NCBI RefSeq assembly: GCF_028693505.1
Contig: NZ_JAQUVF010000002.1
Span: forward strand, 1-64,000
Source: Oscillibacter sp.
GTDB lineage: Bacteria > Bacillota > Clostridia > Oscillospirales > Oscillospiraceae
Length of the DNA: 64,000 bases
Direction of reading: 5' to 3'
Shown here: piece by piece, positions 7,896 to 15,895 of the stretch
Position numbering within the stretch: the stretch's first letter is position 1
Layout: every line of letters starts with the position of its first letter
Translations under genes and position numbers: made by a program
The notes under the pieces: model-generated
Databases searched by the model: none
What the model saw: only the letters and a program-made list of their open reading frames with translations
What the model was told of the DNA's origin: nothing

Positions 7896-8390
7896 ATGAA
7901 GAAGAACCGATGGTTTTTGCGCATGCTGGCGCTGCTGGCGATCTGCGGCGCGCTGAGCGGGACGATGTCGCTGGCGGCGGAGGCCGGGTCCGATCAGGAC
8001 CCGCTGGTGACGCTGAGCTACCTGAACGAAACGTTTTTGAACAACGTTTTGGCCCGGGTAGATGAGAAGATTGCCGCCCGGAACGCCCAAATCACGCAGC
8101 AGCTCGGTGGACAAGCTACATCCACCGCCGTCTTTTCCGTGGTGACCCTCTCCAGCGGGCAGACCCTCACCGGGGGAATCGGCTGCGAGGTGATGCTCCG
8201 GGTGGGCAGCGCGGTCTGCGTTGCGTCCTCCGCCCCCGGTCTTGTGGATGAGACCACCGGCGCAACGCTTGGCGGCGGCAGCGCTCTTTCGCAAAACCAC
8301 CTGTACATGATGACCGTGGAGGGCCGCGGCGTAAAAGCGGGCGCGGCGACCGTCAAGCTGCTGGTCCGCGGGACCTACACCATCGCCTGA
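7896..8390 (+). CDS. Secreted protein of unknown function (164 aa)
   Basis: The start at ATG 7896 has CGGAGG seven bases upstream. Residues 1-28 form a signal peptide (basic MKKNR, hydrophobic core, cut near SLAAEA). The mature part has a helical stretch and then a Gly/Ser/Val-rich beta region with VVTLSSGQTLTGGIGCEVMLR and LGGGSAL, ending in VRGTYTIA. The single mature Cys pattern does not suggest an enzyme. No family was recognised. It follows mazF by 85 bases and is closed by a strong terminator. Confidence 0.75.
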   Translation: MKKNRWFLRMLALLAICGALSGTMSLAAEAGSDQDPLVTLSYLNETFLNNVLARVDEKIAARNAQITQQLGGQATSTAVFSVVTLSSGQTLTGGIGCEVMLRVGSAVCVASSAPGLVDETTGATLGGGSALSQNHLYMMTVEGRGVKAGAATVKLLVRGTYTIA

Positions 8391-8396
8391 GCTTCA

Positions 8397-8442
8397 TAAA
8401 ACAGCCCGTCTTTGCATAAGGTTGCATAGACGGGCTGTTTTC
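8397..8442 (+). terminator. Strong intrinsic terminator
   Basis: ACAGCCCGTCT pairs with AGACGGGCTGT around an 18-base loop, with A residues before and TTTT after, seven bases beyond the secreted-protein stop. Confidence 0.85.
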
Positions 8443-8461
8443 TTAAAGGGGAGGGTGGGCC

Positions 8462-9013
8462 ATGGAACGGTTTCCCATGCTGTGGGAGGGCAAACGGATC
8501 GGTGAACCGACAACGGAAAAAGAGGCGCTGTATACCTGCTTTTCCGTCCGGTGTCGTCCGCCCGGAGCGGGTCTTTGGTGCGCGTGGGCTGTGGGAGAGC
8601 GGGGGGAGCTGCGTCTGGGGGTTTTGGAGCCTGCCGGCGATTACGCCGCCATTTCACGCCGATTTTCAGAGCGAATGACGGCGCCAATGGGCACGCTTGT
8701 GCAAGGGCAGCTGCGATCGGTGGAAAGCGCCGGGGAGACCGGCTGGGAAACGGCGCCGGAGCCGGAGCGGCTCTTTCACTCGCCGTGGCTGCGGCGTCAG
8801 CTCCACGGTGCGCAGGGAGTGCTGACGCGCACGGAGGGGAAGGGACGCCGTCTGGCGCTGCCATACGACGAGAAGAAGCCGTTCCCGCTGACGTCCCTGT
8901 TTTGCTTTTCGGCCTTGTACCGGATCGAGGGCAGGCGGTACGTGGTGTTCACCTTTGACAAGGAGGACTGGCCGGTGCCGCCGCGAGGGGACGGACGGCA
9001 AAGCCGCCGCTAA
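8462..9013 (+). CDS. Conserved-looking hypothetical protein (183 aa)
   Basis: The ATG at 8462 follows a GGGGAGGG ribosome site. The protein is soluble, rich in Arg and Trp, with no signal peptide or membrane helix. Readable segments are MLWEGKRIGEPT near the N-terminus and RRYVVFTFDKEDWPV near the C-terminus. I recognise no domain. Codon use and GC match neighbouring genes, and the frame is clean, so it is a real gene of unknown role just upstream of nrdR. Confidence 0.75.
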   Translation: MERFPMLWEGKRIGEPTTEKEALYTCFSVRCRPPGAGLWCAWAVGERGELRLGVLEPAGDYAAISRRFSERMTAPMGTLVQGQLRSVESAGETGWETAPEPERLFHSPWLRRQLHGAQGVLTRTEGKGRRLALPYDEKKPFPLTSLFCFSALYRIEGRRYVVFTFDKEDWPVPPRGDGRQSRR

Positions 9014-9140
9014 AAAACAGATGGACGGCTTTCGCCACGGGACCGTTCCTGATAAACGGCGGTGGAAACATGGGTTTGATTGGAAAATGCTAAAAAATAT
9101 GGGAAAGGTAAAATGAGAGATACCATATTTTGCGGCGCTG

Positions 9141-9182
9141 TGGTATAATACTGATGTCTATGCAAAAGAGAACACCGGTGTT
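9141..9182 (+). promoter_or_regulatory. Extended -10 promoter and palindrome upstream of nrdR
   Basis: TGGTATAAT (9141-9149) is an extended -10 element without a convincing -35. The perfect 12-bp palindrome AACACCGGTGTT lies at 9171-9182, between the likely transcription start and the nrdR start at 9209. It shares the ACAC and GTGT arms of NrdR boxes but has a GC centre, so it may serve another regulator. Confidence 0.45.
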
Positions 9183-9208
9183 TGCCGGGGAATATTCGGG
9201 AGGTTGCC

Positions 9209-9664
9209 ATGAAGTGTCCGTTTTGCGGTTATAGCGAGAGCAAGGTGATTGATTCCCGCCCTGCTGACGAGGGCGCCAGCATCCGCCGCAGGCGGGAGTG
9301 CCTTGCCTGCGCCAAGCGCTTTACCACCTATGAGACGGTGGAAAGTCTGCCCATGGTGGTGGTGAAGAAGGATGGCAGCCGCCAGAGCTTTGACCGCCGG
9401 AAGGTGCTGGGCGGCATGATCCGTGCCTGTGAGAAGCGTCCGGTGCCGCTGGCGGAGCTGGAGAAGATTTCCGAAGAGATCGAGCAGGACCTTCAAAACT
9501 CCATGGAGCGGGAGATCAAAACCGAGCTGATCGGAGAGCGGGTGATGGACCGGCTGCGGAACGTGGATCAGGTGGCCTACGTTCGCTTCGCCTCCGTGTA
9601 CCGGCAGTTTAAAGACATCGATACCTTCATGGCGGAGCTGAATAAGCTCCTGAAGGAAAAATGA
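9209..9664 (+). CDS. nrdR: Transcriptional repressor of ribonucleotide reductase genes
   Basis: The 151-residue protein has an N-terminal zinc ribbon (Cys3, Cys6, Cys31, Cys34) and an ATP-cone domain (about 49-139) that senses ATP and dATP and controls DNA binding. The motif [17 protein letters not shown] is characteristic. The start at 9209 is chosen because the zinc ribbon begins MKCPFCG and AGG lies upstream. Candidate NrdR boxes are visible at the nrdD promoter (24.3 kb). It ends nine bases before the convergent DUF4363 gene. Confidence 0.96.
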   Translation: MKCPFCGYSESKVIDSRPADEGASIRRRRECLACAKRFTTYETVESLPMVVVKKDGSRQSFDRRKVLGGMIRACEKRPVPLAELEKISEEIEQDLQNSMEREIKTELIGERVMDRLRNVDQVAYVRFASVYRQFKDIDTFMAELNKLLKEK

Positions 9665-9673
9665 GCCCGTCGT

Positions 9674-10057
9674 TTATAGAACATTCTTGACGGTGAGCCG
9701 CTCCATCTCAGCCAAAAGCCGCAGCTGGTCCCGGAGATCGGAAAGCTCCGCCCGGAACTCATTGGGCTCCCGGACGGCGGCAAAGGCCATGGCCCGCCGG
9801 TACATGGCCTCCGCGTCGTCCACGGCGTCATGCTCGGTGACAATGTGCAGATAGGTTTGCCGGCGGGACCAGTCCTCATAGCTGTCGGAGAGGGCAAAGG
9901 CCGCGCCGGACCAGTCACCCCCTTGGGCGAGGGCGTCCACCTGTCCCAGCTGGGCACGCCAGCGGGTGGTATGGGTCGTCATGTTCGCGCTGTTCCAAAG
10001 GGCAAAGGCCAAAATGACCGCCAGCAGCGCAAGGGGCGGCAGATAGGCTTTTTTCAT
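9674..10057 (-). CDS. DUF4363-type membrane-anchored protein
   Basis: The 127-residue product has one N-terminal transmembrane helix (about 7-23) followed by an amphipathic helical region rich in Arg, Ala, Glu and Leu, as in DUF4363. Its start overlaps the stop of the DUF421 gene by four bases, so the two are translationally coupled. A DUF421-DUF4363 pair recurs in Clostridia as I recall. The sigma-F-like site upstream of the pair suggests forespore expression. Function is unknown. Confidence 0.75.
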   Translation of the reverse strand: MKKAYLPPLALLAVILAFALWNSANMTTHTTRWRAQLGQVDALAQGGDWSGAAFALSDSYEDWSRRQTYLHIVTEHDAVDDAEAMYRRAMAFAAVREPNEFRAELSDLRDQLRLLAEMERLTVKNVL

Positions 10058-10737
10058 GGGGCGGTCTCCTTTTTTACGCAGAATACCGCGTCCTGCTCAT
10101 CCAGCGTCAGCAAAAACACCTCCTCCGGGGAGGACAGGGCGTGGTGACGGAGCTGGTTTTGCAGCCAGGCGTCATCCCGGCCGCAGGCAATCAGGTTTTT
10201 GCGCAGGACCCGTCCGTCGTTGATGAGGATGACGGGCAAGGTCACGTCATCCTCCAGCCTTAGCCCCAGCTGCTGCGCGGTGGGGGGCTGGCACGCGGTC
10301 CATGGAAACACGGACAGCTGCCCGGAATTTTCCAGCACGGCGTACTTTACGTCCTCAATGCCGGAAAAGCCCTGACCGCGCAGCTCCTCCAGCAGTTCGT
10401 CCAGCGTATAGCGGTTTTTCTGCATGGCCGACTGCTCCAGCTTCCCCCGGCGAATGAGGACGGTGGGCGTTCCACAGACTAAAGAGCGGAACCGCAAGTT
10501 GTGTAAAGATATTTGACTTAACAGCATAGATAGCGCCAAGAGCGTTAAAATGGGAATGACACCGGCCAACAGCGGGATTCCAAAATCCTGCATGGGGACG
10601 GTGGCAAGGTCTGAGATCATCATGGTCAGCACCAGCTCGCTGGGCTCCAGCTCGCCGATTTGCCGTTTTCCCATGACCCGCAGGCCGATCATGATGAGAA
10701 AATAGAGTATTACCGTACGCGCAAAGGCAGTCATCAT
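10054..10737 (-). CDS. DUF421 (YetF-family) membrane protein
   Basis: The 227-residue protein has three N-terminal membrane helices (about 3-21, 30-50, 55-75) and a soluble C-terminal DUF421 domain with the motif GKRQIGELEPSELVLTMMISD typical of YetF-like proteins (shortened: GKRQIGELEPSELV). PTVLIRRGKL and TLDELLEELR are also family-like. ATG 10737 is chosen over the longer frame to 10758 because GGAGGG lies nine bases upstream. Several Bacillus paralogues are transcribed in the forespore, and this gene has a sigma-F-like promoter. Biochemical role unknown. Confidence 0.88.
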   Translation of the reverse strand: MMTAFARTVILYFLIMIGLRVMGKRQIGELEPSELVLTMMISDLATVPMQDFGIPLLAGVIPILTLLALSMLLSQISLHNLRFRSLVCGTPTVLIRRGKLEQSAMQKNRYTLDELLEELRGQGFSGIEDVKYAVLENSGQLSVFPWTACQPPTAQQLGLRLEDDVTLPVILINDGRVLRKNLIACGRDDAWLQNQLRHHALSSPEEVFLLTLDEQDAVFCVKKETAP

Positions 10738-10761
10738 AGGGCAAATCCCTCCGCTCAAACA

Positions 10762-10791
10762 CAGTATTTGCCAAAGCGCGGGCGTTTATAC
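10762..10791 (-). promoter_or_regulatory. Sigma-F-like promoter of the DUF421-DUF4363 pair
   Basis: On the minus strand GTATA (10791-10787) is followed after 15 bases by GCAAATACTG (10771-10762). The Bacillus sigma-F pattern is GYATA, 15 bases, GGnnAnAnTR; nine of ten positions of the second box match. The sigG promoter in this window has the same layout. Confidence 0.5.
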
Positions 10792-10884
10792 GGGATAGCG
10801 CTCCTGATCGGGAGCTTTATTCAAAGATAGATGGCTTTTTAATCGCAGAAGAGAAAGGAGATTCATGGGGCTGCCCCATCACAA

Positions 10885-11060
10885 AGCGCCATGTACCTGT
10901 AAGGCAATTTTGCTTTACAGGGTAACGAGGAGAAAGGAAAATCGAAATTTTCGGCGGATGCCTCTCCGTGACTGCGGGCGCGTGACACAGCTGACAAATA
11001 TGCGGGCGACCGCAAAACAGAAAGACTGTGACCGCAGGAAAAGTGACAAATGGCTGCGCG
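10885..11060 (+). ncRNA. glmS ribozyme (glucosamine-6-phosphate-activated)
   Basis: The region shows the conserved parts of the glmS self-cleaving ribozyme: the cleavage site A/GCGCC (between 10885 and 10886), a P1-type hairpin CCTGTAA...TTTACAGG, the core words ACGAGGAG, TCGGCGGATG and CCTCTCCG, and a 3' pseudoknot region with GCGGGCGACCGC and ACTGTGACCGCAGG. It ends about 50 bases before glmS. Binding of GlcN6P triggers cleavage and loss of glmS mRNA, giving product feedback. The 3' boundary is approximate. Confidence 0.92.
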
Positions 11061-11108
11061 TTTGTCCTTTTGGTAAACCTATGAATTATCAGGAGGATTT
11101 TGATTGTT

Positions 11109-12947
11109 ATGTGCGGAATTATTGGATTTGTAGGCCGCGAGCAGGCGGCGCCCATTTTGCTGGACGGCTTGGAGCGCATGGAGTACCGGGGATATGACTC
11201 CGCCGGTATCGCGGTGCGTTCCGAGACGGCGGGGCTGCAGGTGAAAAAGACCAAGGGGCGGCTGCAAGTGCTCGCGGACCTGACCCACGGCGGCGCCGAT
11301 CTGGAGGGCAGCGTCGGCATCGGGCACACCCGCTGGGCCACCCACGGAGAGCCCAACGACGTCAACGCCCACCCCCACGTCAGTGGGAACGGCAGGATCG
11401 CGCTGGTCCACAACGGCATCATTGAAAATTATCTGGAGATCAAGGAGCATTTGCAGCAAAAGGGCGTGAAATTCACCTCGGATACCGACTCCGAGGTGGT
11501 GGCGCAGCTGCTGGAGTTCCACTATAACGAGTGCCACAGTATGCTGGAGGCGGTGGGCCGCTGCCTGCGGCGGATCGAAGGGTCCTACGCCTTTGGCATC
11601 ATCTGCGCCGATTACCCCAACACGCTGATCGCCGCCCGGAAGGATAGTCCTCTGATTCTCGGCTATGGGGAAAGCGGCAATTTCATTGCCTCCGACGTGA
11701 CGGCGGTCATCAAGTATACCCGGGACGTGGCGTACATGAACGACGGGGAGATCGCGGTGGTCACAGCCGACGCCATTGATGTGTTTGACAGCGAATTGAC
11801 CCCCCAGGATAAGGCGCACCATCAGGTGGACTGGGATGTGTCCGCTGCCGAGAAGGGCGGATACGCCCACTTTATGTTCAAGGAGATCATGGAGCAGCCC
11901 GAGGCGATCCGCAAGACCATCTCTCCCCGCATCCGGAATGGCCGGGTGGTGCTGGACAATGTTTCCATGCCGGCGGAGTATGTGAAGGGAATCTCCCGCA
12001 TCTATCTCATCGCCTGCGGTTCTTCCTACCACGTGGGCGTGGTGTGCAAATACAGCTGGGAGCGGCTGCTGCGCCGTCCGGTCCAGGTGGAGCTGGCCTC
12101 CGAATTCCGGTACAGCGACCCGCTGGTGGATGAAAATACGCTGGTCATCGTCATCAGCCAGTCCGGCGAGACGCTGGACACTATGGCCGCCATGCGGGAG
12201 GCCAAGCGCCGGGGCGGAAGGACGCTGGCGGTGGTGAATGTAGTGGGCAGCTCCATCGCTCGGGAAGCCGACGATGTGCTCTATACCTGGGCAGGGCCGG
12301 AGATCGCCGTGGCCACCACCAAGGCCTATTCCACGCAGCTGGCGCTGCTGGATTTGATGGGGCTGTATCTGGGCGAGGCGCTGGGAACCGTGAGCGGTGC
12401 GGACTACGACGAGATTTTGAAGGAGGTGCAGGCGCTTCCGGAAAAAATGGAATGTATTTTGGAGCATGTGGAGGACGTCCAGCACGCGGCGTCCCGCTAC
12501 TTTAACCACGACTCCATCTTCTTTATTGGCCGGAATCTGGACTATGCCATGGGTCTGGAAGGCTCCTTGAAGCTCAAGGAAATCAGCTACATCCACTCCG
12601 AGGCTTACGCCTCCGGCGAGCTGAAGCACGGCACTATCTCCCTCATCGAATCGGGCACGCTGGTGGTGGCGCTTGGCACCTACGCGGCGCTTTTCGACAA
12701 GGCCATGAGCAACGTGGTAGAGGTGAAGGCCCGGGGCGCGGAGGTTTTGGCCCTTACCACGGAGGCGTACCGGGAAAAGATGGAGAAGGTGGCCGACACC
12801 ACGCTGGTGGTTCCCCAGACCCACCCGGTGCTCCAGCCGTCGCTGGGGGTGGTTCCCCTGCAATTGTTTGCCTACTATGTGGCGTTGCAGCGGGGCTGCG
12901 ACATCGATAAGCCCCGGAACCTCGCAAAGAGCGTGACTGTGGAGTAA
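11109..12947 (+). CDS. glmS: Glutamine-fructose-6-phosphate aminotransferase (isomerizing)
   Basis: The 612-residue enzyme makes glucosamine-6-phosphate, the first step to UDP-GlcNAc. Its N-terminal glutaminase domain begins MCGIIGFVG, and Cys after Met is the nucleophile, which fixes the start at ATG 11109 rather than TTG 11100. Two SIS sugar-isomerase domains follow (about 285-420 and 460-600) with CGSSYHVG, SQSGETLDT and the C-terminal AKSVTVE. AGGAGG is at 11091. The upstream ribozyme indicates feedback control. Confidence 0.97.
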   Translation: MCGIIGFVGREQAAPILLDGLERMEYRGYDSAGIAVRSETAGLQVKKTKGRLQVLADLTHGGADLEGSVGIGHTRWATHGEPNDVNAHPHVSGNGRIALVHNGIIENYLEIKEHLQQKGVKFTSDTDSEVVAQLLEFHYNECHSMLEAVGRCLRRIEGSYAFGIICADYPNTLIAARKDSPLILGYGESGNFIASDVTAVIKYTRDVAYMNDGEIAVVTADAIDVFDSELTPQDKAHHQVDWDVSAAEKGGYAHFMFKEIMEQPEAIRKTISPRIRNGRVVLDNVSMPAEYVKGISRIYLIACGSSYHVGVVCKYSWERLLRRPVQVELASEFRYSDPLVDENTLVIVISQSGETLDTMAAMREAKRRGGRTLAVVNVVGSSIAREADDVLYTWAGPEIAVATTKAYSTQLALLDLMGLYLGEALGTVSGADYDEILKEVQALPEKMECILEHVEDVQHAASRYFNHDSIFFIGRNLDYAMGLEGSLKLKEISYIHSEAYASGELKHGTISLIESGTLVVALGTYAALFDKAMSNVVEVKARGAEVLALTTEAYREKMEKVADTTLVVPQTHPVLQPSLGVVPLQLFAYYVALQRGCDIDKPRNLAKSVTVE

Positions 12948-12958
12948 ATCAGACTGCG

Positions 12959-12994
12959 AAATCCGTCCTGTCGAATCGACAGGACGGATTTTTT
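12959..12994 (+). terminator. Intrinsic terminator of glmS
   Basis: ATCCGTCCTGTCG and CGACAGGACGGAT form a 13-pair stem with a three-base loop, followed by a T run, 12 bases after the stop. Confidence 0.92.
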
Positions 12995-13002
12995 GAAAAC
13001 AC

Positions 13003-13029
13003 GGAAACCTTTTGGTGCATTGAAACGTT
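13003..13029 (+). promoter_or_regulatory. Candidate ECF-type autoregulated promoter
   Basis: GGAAACC (13003-13009), 16 bases, then CGTT (13026-13029) resembles ECF promoters (GGAAC-type -35, CGT-type -10). It precedes an ECF sigma gene that would be expected to activate itself. Seen by eye only. Confidence 0.4.
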
Positions 13030-13067
13030 GAGAAGGCAAAGAGAAAACGAAAGGGGGTGGGCGCGTC

Positions 13068-13607
13068 GTGCTGACGACTTTTACGACGCTGCTGGAATCC
13101 GACCCGGATCAGGAGCTGTTTGCGCGTATATACCGGGCCAATTTCCGGCAAATGAACCGTTTGGCGGCCCGGCTGCTGGGACAGGGACCCCAGGCGGAGG
13201 ACGCGGTGCACGACACCTTTTTAAAGCTCATCCGCCACTTTGACGAGCTGCGTGACCGACCGGAGGAGCGGCTTTCCGCATGGCTTGCGGTGGTTGTGAA
13301 GAACACGGCGCTGGATGTGCTCCGGCGGGAAAAGCATGAAGTGGAGCTAGAAACGGTATTCTGGGAGCCCACGATCCCGCCGGACCTGGGAGAATTTCAG
13401 GCGCTGGTGGCGCTGATCCGGCAGATGCCGGAGGAGTACCGGCGGGTTTTGGAGCTGCGCTTTGTGGCGGAGTGGAGCCTTCAGGAAATCGCAGCGGCCA
13501 TGGACCTGACGGAAAGCGCCGTCAAGACGCGGGTGTTCCGGGGAAGAAAAATGCTCATTGAGCAGCTACGGAAGGAGGGCTATACGGATGGACGGGCCTG
13601 TATTTGA
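13068..13607 (+). CDS. ECF-family RNA polymerase sigma factor
   Basis: The 179-residue protein has region 2 (about 20-90, with GPQAEDAVHDTFLKLI and LAVVVKNTALDVLRRE) and region 4 (about 115-170, with MPEEYRRVLELRF and the helix-turn-helix SLQEIAAAMDLTESAVKTRV), without regions 1 and 3, as in ECF sigmas. The start is GTG 13068 behind AAAGGGGGTG. Its last 20 bases overlap the next gene, which encodes a membrane protein and is the likely partner. The signal is unknown. Confidence 0.93.
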   Translation: MLTTFTTLLESDPDQELFARIYRANFRQMNRLAARLLGQGPQAEDAVHDTFLKLIRHFDELRDRPEERLSAWLAVVVKNTALDVLRREKHEVELETVFWEPTIPPDLGEFQALVALIRQMPEEYRRVLELRFVAEWSLQEIAAAMDLTESAVKTRVFRGRKMLIEQLRKEGYTDGRACI

Positions 13608-14718
13608 CGCATTGCTGAAAACCGCTTTGGAAGAGGCGGCGCTTGCGGATTTGGGTGAGCTGGAGGGCGTGCCGGAGGGACGTTCTTCCGTCCGGCAGCG
13701 GCGGCGCATGCGCCGGATGCTGGCGGACCCCCACCGGTATGCCCGCTGCTGGGCGGCACGGGAGTCGGCGGAGACGCCAAGGCGGCGGGGAAGGATCTCC
13801 TCCCGTTGGCTAATGGCTGCGGTGATTGCGGCGCTGCTGGCGGGCACCGCGGCAGGCTACACGCTGCGGGGCGGCGATTTTCTCCGCCAGATGTTTGACA
13901 AAAGCCCATGGACCGCAGAGTACGGCAGCGCGGCGGACACGGAGCAGCTGCTGGATATGGGCGGCGGAAACGTGGGGACGGTGCTGGAGGACGCGCACTT
14001 CCGCTTCGAGCTGCTGGACGCGGTCTCCGAGGGGGAGAACGCCATGGCGGCGGTGCGGATCACGGTTTTGGATACAGAGCCGCTGGAGAAGGCGTTTGGC
14101 AGCCACGCGGTGGCTCCGGCGCTGTTTTTGCGGCAGGACGGCTCCTTCTTTCGCTCCGGCTCCAGCGGGATCGAATATATCTATCCGGATCAAGACCCTG
14201 ATCTGGCGGAAAATCAGTTTTTGCTGATCTTCCGCAGCGACGGCAACCATTCCGCCAGGGAAAAAAAGTACACCATTTCCTTCCATGACTTTGGCTATTG
14301 CCGGTACGAAGATCAAGATGACGCGGAGGGAGAGGAAATTGTGCTGGTCCCCGGCGACTGGACGCTGGAAATGAAGCTGAAATTCGACGGCGGCCGGGTA
14401 GTGAAAAAGGACGAGACAATCCAAATGGAGGATTGTACCTTTACGGTCAATGAGGTGCGCGTTTCGGCGCTGTCGGTGGGCATGATCGTCCACAGTACAT
14501 TTGAAAATCTGGATGCGGTGAGCGACGCGCTGATGGACGCGCGCTTCGAGATGAAGGACGGCACGCAGGTGCCCTTCACCGGCTTTCGCCTTAGCGGGAT
14601 GGGAGAGGACGCGGACGGCTTTGCCAGTGAAATCCTCTACGAGTTTGGGATGCCGCTGGAAAAGGATCAACTCTCCGCCCTTCTTTTCCGGGGACAGGAG
14701 ATCTCTTTGACGAAATAA
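13588..14718 (+). CDS. Membrane protein, probable anti-sigma partner (376 aa)
   Basis: The start is ATG 13588 with GGAAGGAGGG upstream, overlapping the sigma gene by 20 bases. Residues 1-78 are cytoplasmic and basic, one membrane helix lies at about 80-97 (WLMAAVIAALLAGTAAGYTL), and about 280 extracellular residues follow, mostly beta, resembling DUF4179-type domains. Overlap with an ECF sigma gene and this topology point to an anti-sigma factor whose outer domain senses a signal. No zinc-binding anti-sigma motif (HxxxCxxC) is visible, so the mechanism is uncertain. Confidence 0.7.
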   Translation: MDGPVFDALLKTALEEAALADLGELEGVPEGRSSVRQRRRMRRMLADPHRYARCWAARESAETPRRRGRISSRWLMAAVIAALLAGTAAGYTLRGGDFLRQMFDKSPWTAEYGSAADTEQLLDMGGGNVGTVLEDAHFRFELLDAVSEGENAMAAVRITVLDTEPLEKAFGSHAVAPALFLRQDGSFFRSGSSGIEYIYPDQDPDLAENQFLLIFRSDGNHSAREKKYTISFHDFGYCRYEDQDDAEGEEIVLVPGDWTLEMKLKFDGGRVVKKDETIQMEDCTFTVNEVRVSALSVGMIVHSTFENLDAVSDALMDARFEMKDGTQVPFTGFRLSGMGEDADGFASEILYEFGMPLEKDQLSALLFRGQEISLTK

Positions 14719-14722
14719 GAAC

Positions 14723-14765
14723 AAAAGACCGCCGCTGCTTCCCCTGTGGAAGCGGGCGGTCTTTT
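14723..14765 (+). terminator. Intrinsic terminator of the ECF sigma operon
   Basis: AAAAGACCGCC pairs with GGGCGGTCTTTT, with further inner pairing of GCTTCC and GGAAGC, five bases after the stop. Confidence 0.88.
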
Positions 14766-14779
14766 GCGTCCGGCAAAAT

Positions 14780-14807
14780 GCCTTCCGCAAGGTTTCTTGC
14801 GGAAGGC
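14780..14807. other. Perfect 12-bp hairpin
   Basis: GCCTTCCGCAAG (14780-14791), loop GTTT, CTTGCGGAAGGC (14796-14807). It lies just after the sigma-operon terminator with no T run on the plus strand; on the minus strand ATTTT follows, yet no minus gene reads toward it. The rest of 14766-14985 shows nothing coding. Confidence 0.6.
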
Positions 14808-14985
14808 AAGGGGGAAATTTGTGGATTCTGCCGTTTTTTTAAAAGAGGTGCAACAAAAGGAGCGCGACAATCGTCTTTATTATAACGACTTTTAGCAGGA
14901 GGGGAAGAGAGTTCCCCTGCGGAGCGTCCGGAGAAGAACCGCAAAACGGCGGAAAGACGCTGAAAATTCCGAAGGGGAGGCCTCT

Positions 14986-15732
14986 ATGAAGAAAAAACAG
15001 CTCCTTGGCGCTGCCTGTTTGCTGGTGGTAACGGCGGCAACCGTTTGCCTTTCCGGCGCGCTCGCCGGGGCGGACAAGCCAAATCCCGGCCCTGCGGCGA
15101 GCGCGCAAAGAGCGGAAGAGGTGCGCCGGACGCTGCGGGAATACTTTTCCGGGCAGTACAGCGAAGCTGCCTGCTCTGCAATTTATGCGGACCTCACCCA
15201 TGATGGATTGGAGGAACTGGTGGTGGTGGAGATGGGCAACGACCGCCGCGGAAAGCCCATTCTGCTCCATAACGGCGTCGTGGAGCCGGATTGCTTCATG
15301 GGCGGGGATGGAACGGTGCTGCGCGTCGAGGAGGACGGAACCGTCCGCCCAATCTACCGCTTTTCCAGCGCCGCCAGTCACGCCGGCTGGGGGGAGACGT
15401 ATCTGAAAAAGCAGGATGGCGCGGCGTATCTGCTGACCTATCAGCCCTACACCGGCATGGGCCGCTCGGATTTTGAAATCGCCCTCTTTTCCTTGGGCGA
15501 CGAGGGAGAGCCGGTGGATGCCCTGCGGGAGCGGGTGTGCTTTTCCGCCGTGGGAGAAGCGCTGGAAGGCGACGCGGACCCGGAAACGGTGGAGAAGTTT
15601 CTGGCCTTGAGCGAGGAGCTGCTGCTGGATGCGAAGCCGCTTTTGGTCTACGATATGATCTACAACGCGCAAACGAGGGCAGACGGCCCCCTCTGGTTTT
15701 CCTACCTCGACGAACTGTTTACGGCGTTTTAA
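14986..15732 (+). CDS. Secreted protein of unknown function (248 aa)
   Basis: ATG 14986 follows GGGGAGG. Residues 1-28 are a signal peptide (MKKKQLLGAACLLVV..., Cys11 inside the hydrophobic core, cut near ALAGA). The mature domain contains ADLTHDGLEELVVVEMG, a Ca-loop-like D-x-x-H-D-G segment as in FG-GAP/VCBS-type repeats, then GVVEPDCFMGGDGTVLRVEEDG. That suggests a small beta-rich exported domain. No enzyme motif is seen. It stands alone between two terminators and a promoter. Confidence 0.72.
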   Translation: MKKKQLLGAACLLVVTAATVCLSGALAGADKPNPGPAASAQRAEEVRRTLREYFSGQYSEAACSAIYADLTHDGLEELVVVEMGNDRRGKPILLHNGVVEPDCFMGGDGTVLRVEEDGTVRPIYRFSSAASHAGWGETYLKKQDGAAYLLTYQPYTGMGRSDFEIALFSLGDEGEPVDALRERVCFSAVGEALEGDADPETVEKFLALSEELLLDAKPLLVYDMIYNAQTRADGPLWFSYLDELFTAF

Positions 15733-15762
15733 CAAATTTACATAATAAATGCCGTGAGACTC

Positions 15763-15791
15763 TTGACCACCGCCGCTTCCCTTCGTATAAT
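15763..15791 (+). promoter_or_regulatory. Strong sigma-A promoter for the SLH-GH25 gene
   Basis: TTGACC (15763-15768) and TATAAT (15786-15791) are separated by 17 bases. Transcription should start near 15798, about 100 bases before the gene. Confidence 0.85.
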
Positions 15792-15821
15792 GAGAAAAGA
15801 TGCTGTTGATGAAGAAACAAC

Positions 15822-15856
15822 ATGTCGCAGCCATTCGTGGTCTGCGACATTTTTTT
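15822..15856 (+). terminator. Leader terminator / attenuator before the SLH-GH25 gene
   Basis: ATGTCGCAG (15822-15830) pairs with CTGCGACAT (15842-15850), followed by a run of seven T ending at 15856. It lies between the promoter and the start codon at 15896, so most transcripts may stop after about 60 nt. A preceding TGTTG/CAACA hairpin (about 15802-15823) abuts and slightly overlaps the stem. Either it is an attenuator or the promoter makes a short RNA. Confidence 0.75.
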
Positions 15857-15895
15857 GAGCTGTGTGACGACAGAATTCGACGGAAAGGAACTTGC

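Noticed and set aside
10865..11197. A 110-codon frame across the glmS leader
   Set aside because: The DNA is the glmS ribozyme and the start of glmS in another frame.
14780..14807. Hairpin as a terminator for a minus-strand gene
   Set aside because: No minus-strand gene reads into it; listed only as a hairpin.
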